Source: Bacteroides sp. (lineage in GTDB: Bacteria; Bacteroidota; Bacteroidia; Bacteroidales; Bacteroidaceae). From it: 64,000 nucleotides of DNA. Positions 1 through 8,412 of this stretch are shown here, piece by piece (the first letter of the stretch is position 1; every line of letters begins with the position of its first letter). A model generated the notes under the pieces. The model searched no databases, was not told the origin of the DNA, and was given only the letters and a program-made list of their open reading frames with translations. The translations under genes and the position numbers were made by a program. Location: the NCBI GenBank assembly GCA_030152865.1, contig JASLIW010000053.1, forward strand, positions 1 to 64,000, given 5' to 3'.

Positions 1-1
1 A

Positions 2-1042
2 TTGCGACTAAAAGTGCCTGTATTTGGGGCTGATTTTGATCAAAAAGAAGCATTTGACCATAATGCAGCTACAAAAAATGTATATGAGCACTTTAGCGCT
101 GGCTCTACTCGAGGCACAGACTTTAATGGCGAATACATCCTAATCATTTCAAGACATGGTGGACTCAATCCCCATTTACTCCGAACTGAAGATGTGTTAG
201 AAGGAGACTTGAGCAAACCTATCCTGCTGAATACAGAGGGAGTTAGTGGTGGTGGTATTTTTCCCATTAGTGCAGGACGCATCATCCAAGACAAAATATA
301 CATAGCCAGTATGGGTGGAGCTGTCATAAAAGTCTATATGTGGGAAATAGCCAATCCTGAAGTAAAACCACAAGTTGTCTTTGAAGGTGACTTAAGTGAA
401 GCTGGTGAAGGTGGCCGCTTTGGAGATAGCATGGACATGTACTTGGACGAAAACGGAGATGGGTACATATTCTTTGAAAACAACGCTTCTGGGAAAATCA
501 GAAGAATAAAAATCAGCAGCTTTACTACAGTAGATGGTGTTGATATTATCTTCCCTATGGGAGCAAGCAATGAAAAAGGTGGTCAGTACTTCTCATACAG
601 TAAAGTAGAAGGAACTCCTTATTATCTTTACACCGGTTTTGAAGCATCACTAATGCTCGTTGATGAAGGTGGAAATCTTATCACTAAAGTATCTTCTGCT
701 TCGGTTCCAACACGTGTAAATCAAGCTAAGGTTATAGAGTTTAATGAGAAACGTTATTTAGTGGCTGTTACTGCAGCTAGATATGGAGATGACCCAGCTC
801 AAACACTATATGTATATGATATTACTAAAGGGGATAATGTAGTGGAAGCACTAGAAAATCTAGAAGCTGCAAACTACAAGGCTAATATGGAACACACATT
901 TGGTGCGGGCAACACAAGTTCTCCTGGCACAAACTGTGGTGCAGCGGTAATCAATGATAAGCTATATATTTATGCTGCGGCTGATGCTCAGGGATTTGCT
1001 TTAGTAGAAGTTCCTATGGCCGTAGATGAAGATGATTTTTAG
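2..1042 (+). CDS. 5'-truncated secreted or surface protein, probably beta-propeller-like (DUF4623-type?)
   Basis: The reading frame is open from the left edge, so the true start and any signal peptide lie outside the window; the TTG at position 2 is not a credible start. The 346 visible residues are rich in Gly and Asp and alternate short strands such as IYIASMGG, YLVAVTAARY and LYIYAAADA, which suggests a beta-propeller or solenoid. I recall similar Bacteroidales proteins annotated DUF4623 or DUF4374, but the family is not certain. It ends 3 bp before a GHL10 glycosidase gene and so shares its transcript. By analogy with glycan-utilisation loci it could be a surface glycan-binding accessory. 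No catalytic motif was seen. Confidence 0.5.
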   Translation: MRLKVPVFGADFDQKEAFDHNAATKNVYEHFSAGSTRGTDFNGEYILIISRHGGLNPHLLRTEDVLEGDLSKPILLNTEGVSGGGIFPISAGRIIQDKIYIASMGGAVIKVYMWEIANPEVKPQVVFEGDLSEAGEGGRFGDSMDMYLDENGDGYIFFENNASGKIRRIKISSFTTVDGVDIIFPMGASNEKGGQYFSYSKVEGTPYYLYTGFEASLMLVDEGGNLITKVSSASVPTRVNQAKVIEFNEKRYLVAVTAARYGDDPAQTLYVYDITKGDNVVEALENLEAANYKANMEHTFGAGNTSSPGTNCGAAVINDKLYIYAAADAQGFALVEVPMAVDEDDF

Positions 1043-1045
1043 TCT

Positions 1046-2515
1046 ATGAAACAGAATATAAAACTATTAGCCATTGTTTTCTTAATGGGCTTTATTGCAG
1101 CCTGTAGCAGTGACAATGATGATAATGGAACAGAGGGTCCTGGCGAAAAGCCAGGACCTCCTGCTCAACAAGACATAATCCTCCCTAAAGACTTAAGAGC
1201 CGTCTGGTTCACTACCGTCTGGGAGTTGGACTGGCCCATGAAGCAGTACAACAAAGAAGCCCAACAACAGTTGTATATAGATTACTTAGATGAATTTAAG
1301 AAATACAACATAAATGCTGTATTTGTCCAGGTAAAATCAAAGGGAGACGCTTTTTATAAAAGTAAATTCGAACCCTGGAGCAAACATATTACAGGTCAGC
1401 GAGGTCAAGATCCAGGCTATGATGTTATGCAGTTTATGATAGATGAAGCCCATAAAAGAGACTTAGAGTTTCATGCGTGGATCAATCCATATAGAATTGA
1501 CACTCGTGGAAGTGTAAATGAGAAGTTTGATCCACTCTTGATGGACTTAGACGATAACATGTATATTGACTTACCTACCTTGAGAATATATAATCCTGCT
1601 CGTCCAGAAGTAAGGGAGCGCCTTAGAGATATTGTTGACGAAATAATATCCAATTACGATGTAGATGGAATTGTTATGGATGACTACTTCTATCCTGCCG
1701 AAAACCAAGGAGGTGGAGATGGATTCCCCGATGACAAAGACTTCAAAGAACTAGCAGAAGCAGGTCAATCTAAAAGAGAATTCAGAACTGACAATGTGAA
1801 TAAAATGGTAAAAATGATTCATGAGTTAATTATCACAAAGAAACCTCAGATCACCTTTACCATGAGTCCGCAAGGCAATGATGACAACAACAAAAAGCTC
1901 TATGCTGACCCTGTTGAGTGGTGTAAAAAAGGTTGGGTAGACTTTATTATGCCACAATTATACTATACCAAAGAAACTGATTTTCAAAAATGGGCAAACT
2001 ATTGGTCTAGATATAGTTATTATAAAACACCTATGGTGGCATATGGGCTGTACAAAGTAGATAATCCGAAAGAAAGTCCTGGCTTTACAGCACAGACATT
2101 TCAGGATCAATTTAACTACATAAGCCGTGACCCACGCTATCAAGGTAGTTCCTTTTATTCAGCTAAGTACTTCTTATCTGAGAAAGTAAGCTCTGCTATG
2201 GATGTAGTTAAAAAACACTTTGCCAAACCTGCCCTCATACCTTTTAGTGGACGAAAAGGCTTAACTGCACCAAAAGCCCCCACCAACCTTGAACTTATTA
2301 ACAATACACTGAAGTGGAGTTCAGATGAAAAGGATGTGAAATATGCTGTTTATCGTATCCAGCCGAGTGACTATGAAAAGAAAAAAGTCATAGCTGAACT
2401 TGTCACTATTACAGACAAAACTGAAAGTAGCATTAGCCAAAAAGGGAAGTATTATGTTACAGCCATCAATAAAATCAATCATGAGAGCCAACTAAGTTCA
2501 GCTGTACACAAATAA
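1046..2515 (+). CDS. GHL10 family glycoside hydrolase lipoprotein (DUF187/DigH-like)
   Basis: The 489-residue protein starts with a lipoprotein signal (hydrophobic stretch ending FIAAC, Cys20) and an acidic, Pro/Gly-rich linker. The GHL10 (beta/alpha)8 domain runs from about residue 48 (DLRAVWFTTVWELDWP) to 400. Typical motifs are VFVQVKSKGDAFY, HAWINPYR and GIVMDDYFYP, where Asp212/Asp213 are likely active-site acids. A fibronectin-III-like domain follows at about 410-489. E. coli DigH (YddW) of this family cleaves peptide-free peptidoglycan glycan strands. Since a MurNAc salvage operon begins 170 bp downstream, a similar substrate is plausible, though this is inference. It is translated 3 bp after the preceding gene and ends before a strong terminator. 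Confidence 0.85.
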   Translation: MKQNIKLLAIVFLMGFIAACSSDNDDNGTEGPGEKPGPPAQQDIILPKDLRAVWFTTVWELDWPMKQYNKEAQQQLYIDYLDEFKKYNINAVFVQVKSKGDAFYKSKFEPWSKHITGQRGQDPGYDVMQFMIDEAHKRDLEFHAWINPYRIDTRGSVNEKFDPLLMDLDDNMYIDLPTLRIYNPARPEVRERLRDIVDEIISNYDVDGIVMDDYFYPAENQGGGDGFPDDKDFKELAEAGQSKREFRTDNVNKMVKMIHELIITKKPQITFTMSPQGNDDNNKKLYADPVEWCKKGWVDFIMPQLYYTKETDFQKWANYWSRYSYYKTPMVAYGLYKVDNPKESPGFTAQTFQDQFNYISRDPRYQGSSFYSAKYFLSEKVSSAMDVVKKHFAKPALIPFSGRKGLTAPKAPTNLELINNTLKWSSDEKDVKYAVYRIQPSDYEKKKVIAELVTITDKTESSISQKGKYYVTAINKINHESQLSSAVHK

Positions 2516-2534
2516 TTCTCGTATGATCATATGT

Positions 2535-2562
2535 AAAGCAGACCTCAACAGGTCTGCTTTTT
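2535..2562 (+). terminator. Rho-independent terminator after the GHL10 gene
   Basis: A perfect 11-bp stem (2535-2545 with 2550-2560, AAAGCAGACCT/AGGTCTGCTTT) encloses a CAAC loop and merges into a T run. It lies 20 bp after the GHL10 stop codon and separates that unit from the downstream operon. Confidence 0.9.
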
Positions 2563-2686
2563 ACATTTAGCCCAGCCCAGCAAACTCTTAATATATCTAT
2601 ATAATACAAAACAATACTAAACTTATGTATTCAATATTAAAATATAGAGTATATTTAAAGTATAGAATTGATTAACCTTTATTTAT

Positions 2687-3862
2687 ATGAAAAAACTCAC
2701 CTTCCTCCTTAGCGTGATCTTACTCACACAGGTTTCTTGCTTTGCTCATTCTTCAGATATAGAAGTAGGTGCTCAGCAATATACAGCGTACTTCCCCCTA
2801 CTCCAAAACAAACGAGTAGCTATCTATTCGAATCATACAGGAATGGTTGGAGATAAACACCTACTAGATATTCTTCTAGAAAACAAATTCGAAGTTACAG
2901 CCATATTTTCACCAGAACACGGATTCAGAGGTTCTGCTGATGCTGGAGAGCATGTTTCAAGCTCAAAAGACCCTAAAACAGGAGTACCCATACTTTCTTT
3001 GTATGATGGCAAAGACAAGAAGCCTAGCAAGCAGTCTATGGACCAATTTGATGTCCTAATTGTAGATATCCAAGATGTAGGACTCCGATTTTATACCTAC
3101 TACATAACCATGGTACGCCTCATGGATGCTTGTGCTGAGGCAGATAAACCAGTAATTATCCTAGACCGCCCCAACCCCAATGGGCATTATGTAGATGGAC
3201 CTATATTAGACATGAAGCACAAATCAGGTGTTGGACACCTCCCCATACCAGTGGTACATGGTATGACTCTAGGCGAACTAGCCCTTATGACTAATGGGGA
3301 AAACTGGCTGCCTGAAAAACGTCAATGCGATCTAACTGTTATTAAGTGCAGAAACTATACACACCAATCTAAGTATACACTCCCTATTGCCCCATCACCC
3401 AATCTCCCCAACATGCAAGCTATCTACCTCTACCCCTCCATCTGCTTGTTTGAAGGAACACCTGTGAGCTTGGGGAGAGGTACAGAATTTCCCTTTCAAG
3501 TCTATGGACACCCCAAAATGAAAGGAAAATACAACTTTACATTCACTCCAAGGAGTGTAGCAGGAGCCAAAAATCCTCCTCTTTTGAATCAAAAATGCTT
3601 TGGAGTAGATCTACGCCACCTGCCCTCAGAAGAGGTAGAGCACATGGGACTCAACCTTAGCTATGTCATTGATGCCTACCATGCCTTAGGTGAAGGAGAG
3701 AAATTTTTCAAACCGTTCTTTACACTCCTCATAGGTGTTGACTATGTCAAAGAGATGATTATAGCTGGTAAATCGGCCCAAGAAATCCAAGCCTGTTGGA
3801 AAGAGGATGTAGAACAGTTCAAACAACAGCGCAGACCTTACTTACTCTATCCTGAAAATTAA
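2687..3862 (+). CDS. Exo-beta-N-acetylmuramidase NamZ-like protein (DUF1343/GH171), copy 1
   Basis: This is a 391-residue DUF1343 protein with an N-terminal export signal (MKKLTFLLSVILLTQVSC; cleavage or lipidation at Cys18 is possible, though the lipobox is poor). Family motifs are all present: KRVAIYSNHTG, FSPEHGFRG, VDIQDVGLRFYTY, ILDRPNPNG and PNLPNMQAIYLYPS with SLGRGTEFPFQVYGHP. Characterised NamZ enzymes release MurNAc from the non-reducing end of peptidoglycan fragments such as MurNAc-GlcNAc. It is the first gene of a 14-gene operon that also contains murK and murQ, which fits this role exactly. A second DUF1343 gene lies at 15325. The leader holds AT-rich DNA with only a weak promoter-like TATATTTA. 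Confidence 0.88.
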   Translation: MKKLTFLLSVILLTQVSCFAHSSDIEVGAQQYTAYFPLLQNKRVAIYSNHTGMVGDKHLLDILLENKFEVTAIFSPEHGFRGSADAGEHVSSSKDPKTGVPILSLYDGKDKKPSKQSMDQFDVLIVDIQDVGLRFYTYYITMVRLMDACAEADKPVIILDRPNPNGHYVDGPILDMKHKSGVGHLPIPVVHGMTLGELALMTNGENWLPEKRQCDLTVIKCRNYTHQSKYTLPIAPSPNLPNMQAIYLYPSICLFEGTPVSLGRGTEFPFQVYGHPKMKGKYNFTFTPRSVAGAKNPPLLNQKCFGVDLRHLPSEEVEHMGLNLSYVIDAYHALGEGEKFFKPFFTLLIGVDYVKEMIIAGKSAQEIQACWKEDVEQFKQQRRPYLLYPEN

Positions 3863-3895
3863 ATCGATTACCTACTCTAAAACACATCTACAGCT

Positions 3896-5365
3896 ATGAG
3901 TCCATTTTTAGTCATACTCACCATTGCAGCATACTTTTTAGTATTGTTTGGCATCTCTCACCTAGCGAGTCGCAACACCGATAGCGATGGCTTCTTCGTT
4001 GGAAACCGTAAATCACCTTGGTTTCTTGTAGCCATAGCTATGATAGGTTCAAGTATATCTGGCGTAACCTTTGTCTCTGTGCCAGGTATGGTCGGGGCAA
4101 AAGGCTTCTCATATATGCAAATGGTTTTGGGCTTCTTTGTGGGACAAATCATTATTGCCTTCGTACTGATTCCCTTATTTTATAAGATGAATGTAGTTTC
4201 TATCTACCAATACCTCGAAAACCGCTTTGGGATGAAGAGTTATAAGACAGGAGCGTGGTTCTTCTTTATTTCAAAAATGCTTGGTGCAGCTGTACGCCTA
4301 TTCTTGGTCTGTATCACCCTGCAGCTACTCGTGTTCGACCCCTTAAAGCTTCCTTTTGCACTAAATGCAATAATCACTGTTTTACTAGTCTGGTTATACA
4401 CCTACAAGGGTGGAGTAAAAACACTGATATGGACAGACGCTTTTAAAACATTTTGCTTAGTCATATCTGTAGTACTCTGTATCTACTATATTGCCTCCGA
4501 CCTCAACCTAAGCTGGTTGGGTATGCTACAAGAAATCAAACAAAGTAATTACTCCAAAACCTTTTTCTTTGACGACATCAATGACAAACGATTCTTCTTC
4601 AAGCAATTTCTAGCTGGAGTCTTTACTATGATAGCCACAACAGGGCTAGACCAAGATATGATGCAAAGAAATCTAAGCTGTAAAAATCATACAGACTCGC
4701 AGAAAAACATAATCACCAGCGGGCTTTCTCAAATAGTAATCAATGGACTCTTCTTAATGTTGGGTGCCTTACTCTTTATCTATGCGACTAAAATGCAGAT
4801 TGATATGCCTGAGTCGAGCGACCAACTCTTCCCACTAATTGCTACGGGTGGCTACTTTCCAACCTTAGTCGGAATCTTATTTATTATTGGTTTAATCTCT
4901 GCTGCTTATGCAGCTGCTGGTTCCGCCTTAACAGCGCTTACCACCTCTTTTACGGTAGATATACTCCAAGCTAAAGACAAACAAAGCGAGGCCCAACTTA
5001 CTGCCACACGAAAAAAAGTACACATTGGTATGGCAGCCCTTATGGCAGTCGTAATTATTGTCATCAATGCACTCAATAATACCAGCGTAATCGATGCGGT
5101 TTATATCCTAGCTAGCTACACCTATGGTCCAATCTTAGGTTTGTTTGCCTTTGGTATCCTGTGCAAAAAGCAAGTGAAAGACAAATACATTCCTTATGTT
5201 GCTATTATAGCCCCTATACTTTGCTACATCCTCCAGGCCAACTCTCAGGCATGGTTCAATGGTTATGAATTCAGCTATGAGCTATTAATATTCAATGCCT
5301 TGTTTACCTGCATCGGACTAAGCTTACTGATCAAAAAGAACCCAGCAAATTCCTTGTCAAGATGA
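3896..5365 (+). CDS. Sodium:solute symporter (SSS/SLC5 family)
   Basis: The 489-residue polytopic membrane protein has about 13 predicted hydrophobic segments. It shows the SSS signature of an N-terminal helix followed by DSDGFFVGNRKSPWFLVAIAMIGSSISGVTFVSVPG, and a conserved GLISAAYAAAGSALTALTTSFTVDI region with the small Ser/Thr residues that form the Na2 site in this fold. It is an inner-membrane Na+-driven importer. The substrate cannot be read from sequence. Its position between namZ and a peptidoglycan amidase, with a 4-bp overlap to the latter, suggests an amino sugar or a peptide or sugar product of peptidoglycan digestion. Sialic acid or another monosaccharide is an alternative. Confidence 0.85.
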   Translation: MSPFLVILTIAAYFLVLFGISHLASRNTDSDGFFVGNRKSPWFLVAIAMIGSSISGVTFVSVPGMVGAKGFSYMQMVLGFFVGQIIIAFVLIPLFYKMNVVSIYQYLENRFGMKSYKTGAWFFFISKMLGAAVRLFLVCITLQLLVFDPLKLPFALNAIITVLLVWLYTYKGGVKTLIWTDAFKTFCLVISVVLCIYYIASDLNLSWLGMLQEIKQSNYSKTFFFDDINDKRFFFKQFLAGVFTMIATTGLDQDMMQRNLSCKNHTDSQKNIITSGLSQIVINGLFLMLGALLFIYATKMQIDMPESSDQLFPLIATGGYFPTLVGILFIIGLISAAYAAAGSALTALTTSFTVDILQAKDKQSEAQLTATRKKVHIGMAALMAVVIIVINALNNTSVIDAVYILASYTYGPILGLFAFGILCKKQVKDKYIPYVAIIAPILCYILQANSQAWFNGYEFSYELLIFNALFTCIGLSLLIKKNPANSLSR

Positions 5366-8300
5366 GTAGAATAGTCAAACATACGTTAGTTATACTCCTT
5401 TGCATCTGCTCAGGGCATCTTAGCGCACAAGAGCTAAGCGAACAAACACGTGCTGCTTTAGAAGAGCAGATCAACCGACAAGTGCAACAAGAAGTCTCCG
5501 TGGGTAAAGTGCGCATAGACACACTCTACAAAAAAGAAGGTTCATTACACATTTATTTCAATGATAACCTTTCTTATTACCCCTTGCGCCCTCATAACGT
5601 AAGGCAAATTCAGCAGCTAGTAGCTTATTATTTTCCTAAGGAAACATCCATAACTATTTATACCGACAATACGCCACTAGAACAACTCATACCTAAAGCG
5701 CTCCAAGGGAAAAAGAGAAATAAAGGCACATTCTTCTATGAAAGTCAACCAGCCCTTGTTCAGAACCTAAGTAAGCTCTCCAAGCCTAGTAAAGGACTAA
5801 GCAACAGGCACCTCGCACTGTGGCAAAGCCATGGTTACTACTACGAACCTAAGCTAGCGCGCTGGGAATGGCAAAGAGCACGTATCTTCCAAACCGTAGA
5901 AGACTTATATACGCAAAGTTATGTACTCCCTTTTTTAGTTCCTATGCTTGAATCGGCTGGAGCCAATGTCCTTCTACCTAGAGAAAGAGACACCCAGACA
6001 CATGAGGTGATTGTAGATAATGACCCAGCATACATGGCCAATGGATCCCTCTATCTAGAGCACAGTGGGAGGGAGCTCTGGAGGTCAGGATCAGAAGCAG
6101 GCTTTGCTCTTGACAAAAAATATTATATCAAGAACCAAAGCCCCTTCGATCAGGGATCTTTCAGACAGGTGGCTAGCATCAAAAAAGGAGAGGCTAGTAA
6201 AGTTGCTTGGGTGCCTCATATACCCGAGACAGGAGCGTATGCCGTATATGTTTCTTATAAAACATTAGAAAACAGTACAGACAATGCCTTATACACCGTA
6301 CACCACCAAGGCCAAACCACTCAATTCCGTGTTAACCAACGGATGGGTGGCGGAACTTGGATCTATTTAGGAACATTTGAGTTTCAAAAAGGACTACATC
6401 AGCATTCCAAGATAGTACTCTCCAACCAAACAGGTAAAAAAGGAGAAATTGTCACAGCTGATGCTATTAAGCTAGGTGGGGGGTATGGCAATATAGCTCG
6501 CTCAGTATCTGCTACAGGAACTTCAGCCAATAAAAAGAGCTCAGACCTAAGTATTAGTACTGAAACTCAAGCAAAAGAAAGTATCTACCCCTACGAGGTA
6601 AGTGGCTATCCACGCTTCACAGAAGCAGCACGCTACTGGCTCCAATGGGCAGGAATACCTGATAGTATCTATAGTCCAAGCCAGGGTGTGAACGACTATA
6701 CAGATGATTATCAGTGTAGAGGATACTGGGTAAACTACCTCCTAGGAGGAACAAAGGCCAATCCGGAGGAGAAAGGGCTTGGCATTCCTATTGATCTGGC
6801 TTTTGCCTTTCACTCCGATGCAGGAACAACATTTAACGACTCTATCATCGGTACCTTAGCCATCTTCAGAACAGGATCTTACCAGGGAACTTATGCAGAT
6901 GGAACCTCACGTTATGCTGCAAGAGAGCTGTCCGACCTCATTCAGTCTCAGATAGTCAATGACATTCGTAGCCTCTACCACCCCAGCTGGACGCGAAGAG
7001 GAATGTGGAACAAGGCTTACGCTGAAGCCTCAACCCCACGTGTACCAACTATGCTCTTAGAGCTTCTGTCCCATCAGAACTTTGCAGATATGCGCTATGG
7101 TTTAGACCCTCGCTTTAAGTTTACGGTAAGTAGAGCTATTTACAAAGGCATTTTAAAATACCTCAGCTCACAATACAATACCGACTACGTCGTACAACCT
7201 CTACCTGTAGACCAGTTTAGAGCAGAATTCGTTTCAAACGCCAAGATACGACTTCAATGGGAAGACGTTTTAGACCCATTAGAGCCGAGTGCAAAACCCA
7301 AAGAATACATCCTCTATCAGAGGGTAGGCAATGCTCCTTTTGATCAGGGCACAATAATAAAATCAAATCAGGTAGAACTTACTATCCCAAGTGGTGTCGT
7401 GATGAGCTACAAAGTCACAGCAATCAATGAGGGTGGCGAGAGCTTTCCCTCAGAAATATTGGCAGTAGGTCAATCCTTGAGCCATCCAGAAACTGTGCTT
7501 ATAGTCAATGGATTTACACGCATAAGTGCACCCGATGATTTTGATGCACAGGCAGACTCCATAGCTGGCTTTTTAGATGACTTTGACCATGGAGTTCCTT
7601 ACCTCAAAGACATCAGTTATATTGGCAAAATGAAAGAATTCCGAAGAAAGATTCCTTGGATGGACGACGATGCTTCGGGATTTGGAGATAGTTATGGCAA
7701 CTACGAAACCATGCTTATTGCTGGCAACACCTTTGACTATCCAGCCTTGCATGGACAGGCTATTTTGAACGCCGGTTACTCTTTCGTTTCATGCAGTAAA
7801 AAAGCAGTTGAGCAAGGAAAAGTAAACCTCTCGGACTATACCATGCTCGACCTAATCTTAGGTAAAGAAAAGCAAAGTAAAATGGGAGGAGGAGAAGATG
7901 GCAAACTAAACTTTAAGACCTTTACAAAACCACTACAAGATCAGTTAACAGCCTATACAAGACAAGGGGGACATCTCTTTGTTTCTGGAGCCTATGTTGC
8001 CTCAGATATCTGTGACAATAAATTAGCACCCAAAAACAAAGAAGACGAACAGTTCCTTGAGCAAGTCTTAAGAGTAAAGTGGCGCACAGACCGAGCAGCT
8101 ACAGAAGGAGGATTAAAAGAAGTCGTATCACCCTACTTCTATACACAAGATCACTATCAGTTTAATCAAAGCTTTGACACTAAGCTATACCGAGTAGAAT
8201 CACCAGACGCCATCGAACCAGCAGACACTACTGGCCATACTGTAATGCGCTATACTGAAAACAACTTAAGTGCTGCTGTAGCAGCCAAAGGCAAGTACAG

Positions 8301-8397
8301 CACTTACATCCTTGGAGTGCCTTTTGAATCGATTGTACAAGAGAAAGAGCGAGACAGACTCATGAGTAAAATAATCACATTTCTATTGGAGAAATAA
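5362..8397 (+). CDS. Large exported N-acetylmuramoyl-L-alanine amidase-like protein with inserted golvesin-type CBM, FN3 and C-terminal GATase-like domain
   Basis: The 1011-residue protein has signal peptide MSRIVKHTLVILLCICSGHL. The Amidase_3 fold is split. The first half (about 148-212) has LWQSHG with His157, Glu180 and PRERD, matching GHG...E...TRxxD. The second half (about 475-605) has FAFHSDAG with His484 and PTMLLELLSHQN with Glu567, matching the zinc His and catalytic Glu. Roughly 260 residues lie between, including a golvesin/xanthan-lyase-like beta domain (about 285-372). An FN3 domain follows (about 640-720), then a 280-residue region (VLIVNGFTR... GGHLFVSGAY) like a GATase1-type fold. 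Database entries often call such proteins xanthan lyase. Its likely role is removal of stem peptides before NamZ action. It overlaps the symporter by 4 bp. Confidence 0.75.
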   Translation: MSRIVKHTLVILLCICSGHLSAQELSEQTRAALEEQINRQVQQEVSVGKVRIDTLYKKEGSLHIYFNDNLSYYPLRPHNVRQIQQLVAYYFPKETSITIYTDNTPLEQLIPKALQGKKRNKGTFFYESQPALVQNLSKLSKPSKGLSNRHLALWQSHGYYYEPKLARWEWQRARIFQTVEDLYTQSYVLPFLVPMLESAGANVLLPRERDTQTHEVIVDNDPAYMANGSLYLEHSGRELWRSGSEAGFALDKKYYIKNQSPFDQGSFRQVASIKKGEASKVAWVPHIPETGAYAVYVSYKTLENSTDNALYTVHHQGQTTQFRVNQRMGGGTWIYLGTFEFQKGLHQHSKIVLSNQTGKKGEIVTADAIKLGGGYGNIARSVSATGTSANKKSSDLSISTETQAKESIYPYEVSGYPRFTEAARYWLQWAGIPDSIYSPSQGVNDYTDDYQCRGYWVNYLLGGTKANPEEKGLGIPIDLAFAFHSDAGTTFNDSIIGTLAIFRTGSYQGTYADGTSRYAARELSDLIQSQIVNDIRSLYHPSWTRRGMWNKAYAEASTPRVPTMLLELLSHQNFADMRYGLDPRFKFTVSRAIYKGILKYLSSQYNTDYVVQPLPVDQFRAEFVSNAKIRLQWEDVLDPLEPSAKPKEYILYQRVGNAPFDQGTIIKSNQVELTIPSGVVMSYKVTAINEGGESFPSEILAVGQSLSHPETVLIVNGFTRISAPDDFDAQADSIAGFLDDFDHGVPYLKDISYIGKMKEFRRKIPWMDDDASGFGDSYGNYETMLIAGNTFDYPALHGQAILNAGYSFVSCSKKAVEQGKVNLSDYTMLDLILGKEKQSKMGGGEDGKLNFKTFTKPLQDQLTAYTRQGGHLFVSGAYVASDICDNKLAPKNKEDEQFLEQVLRVKWRTDRAATEGGLKEVVSPYFYTQDHYQFNQSFDTKLYRVESPDAIEPADTTGHTVMRYTENNLSAAVAAKGKYSTYILGVPFESIVQEKERDRLMSKIITFLLEK

Positions 8398-8412
8398 CTA
8401 AGAACAGCAACT

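Noticed and set aside
5362..8397. True xanthan lyase
   Set aside because: The golvesin-like domain explains that label. No polysaccharide lyase catalytic domain is visible, while amidase residues are.
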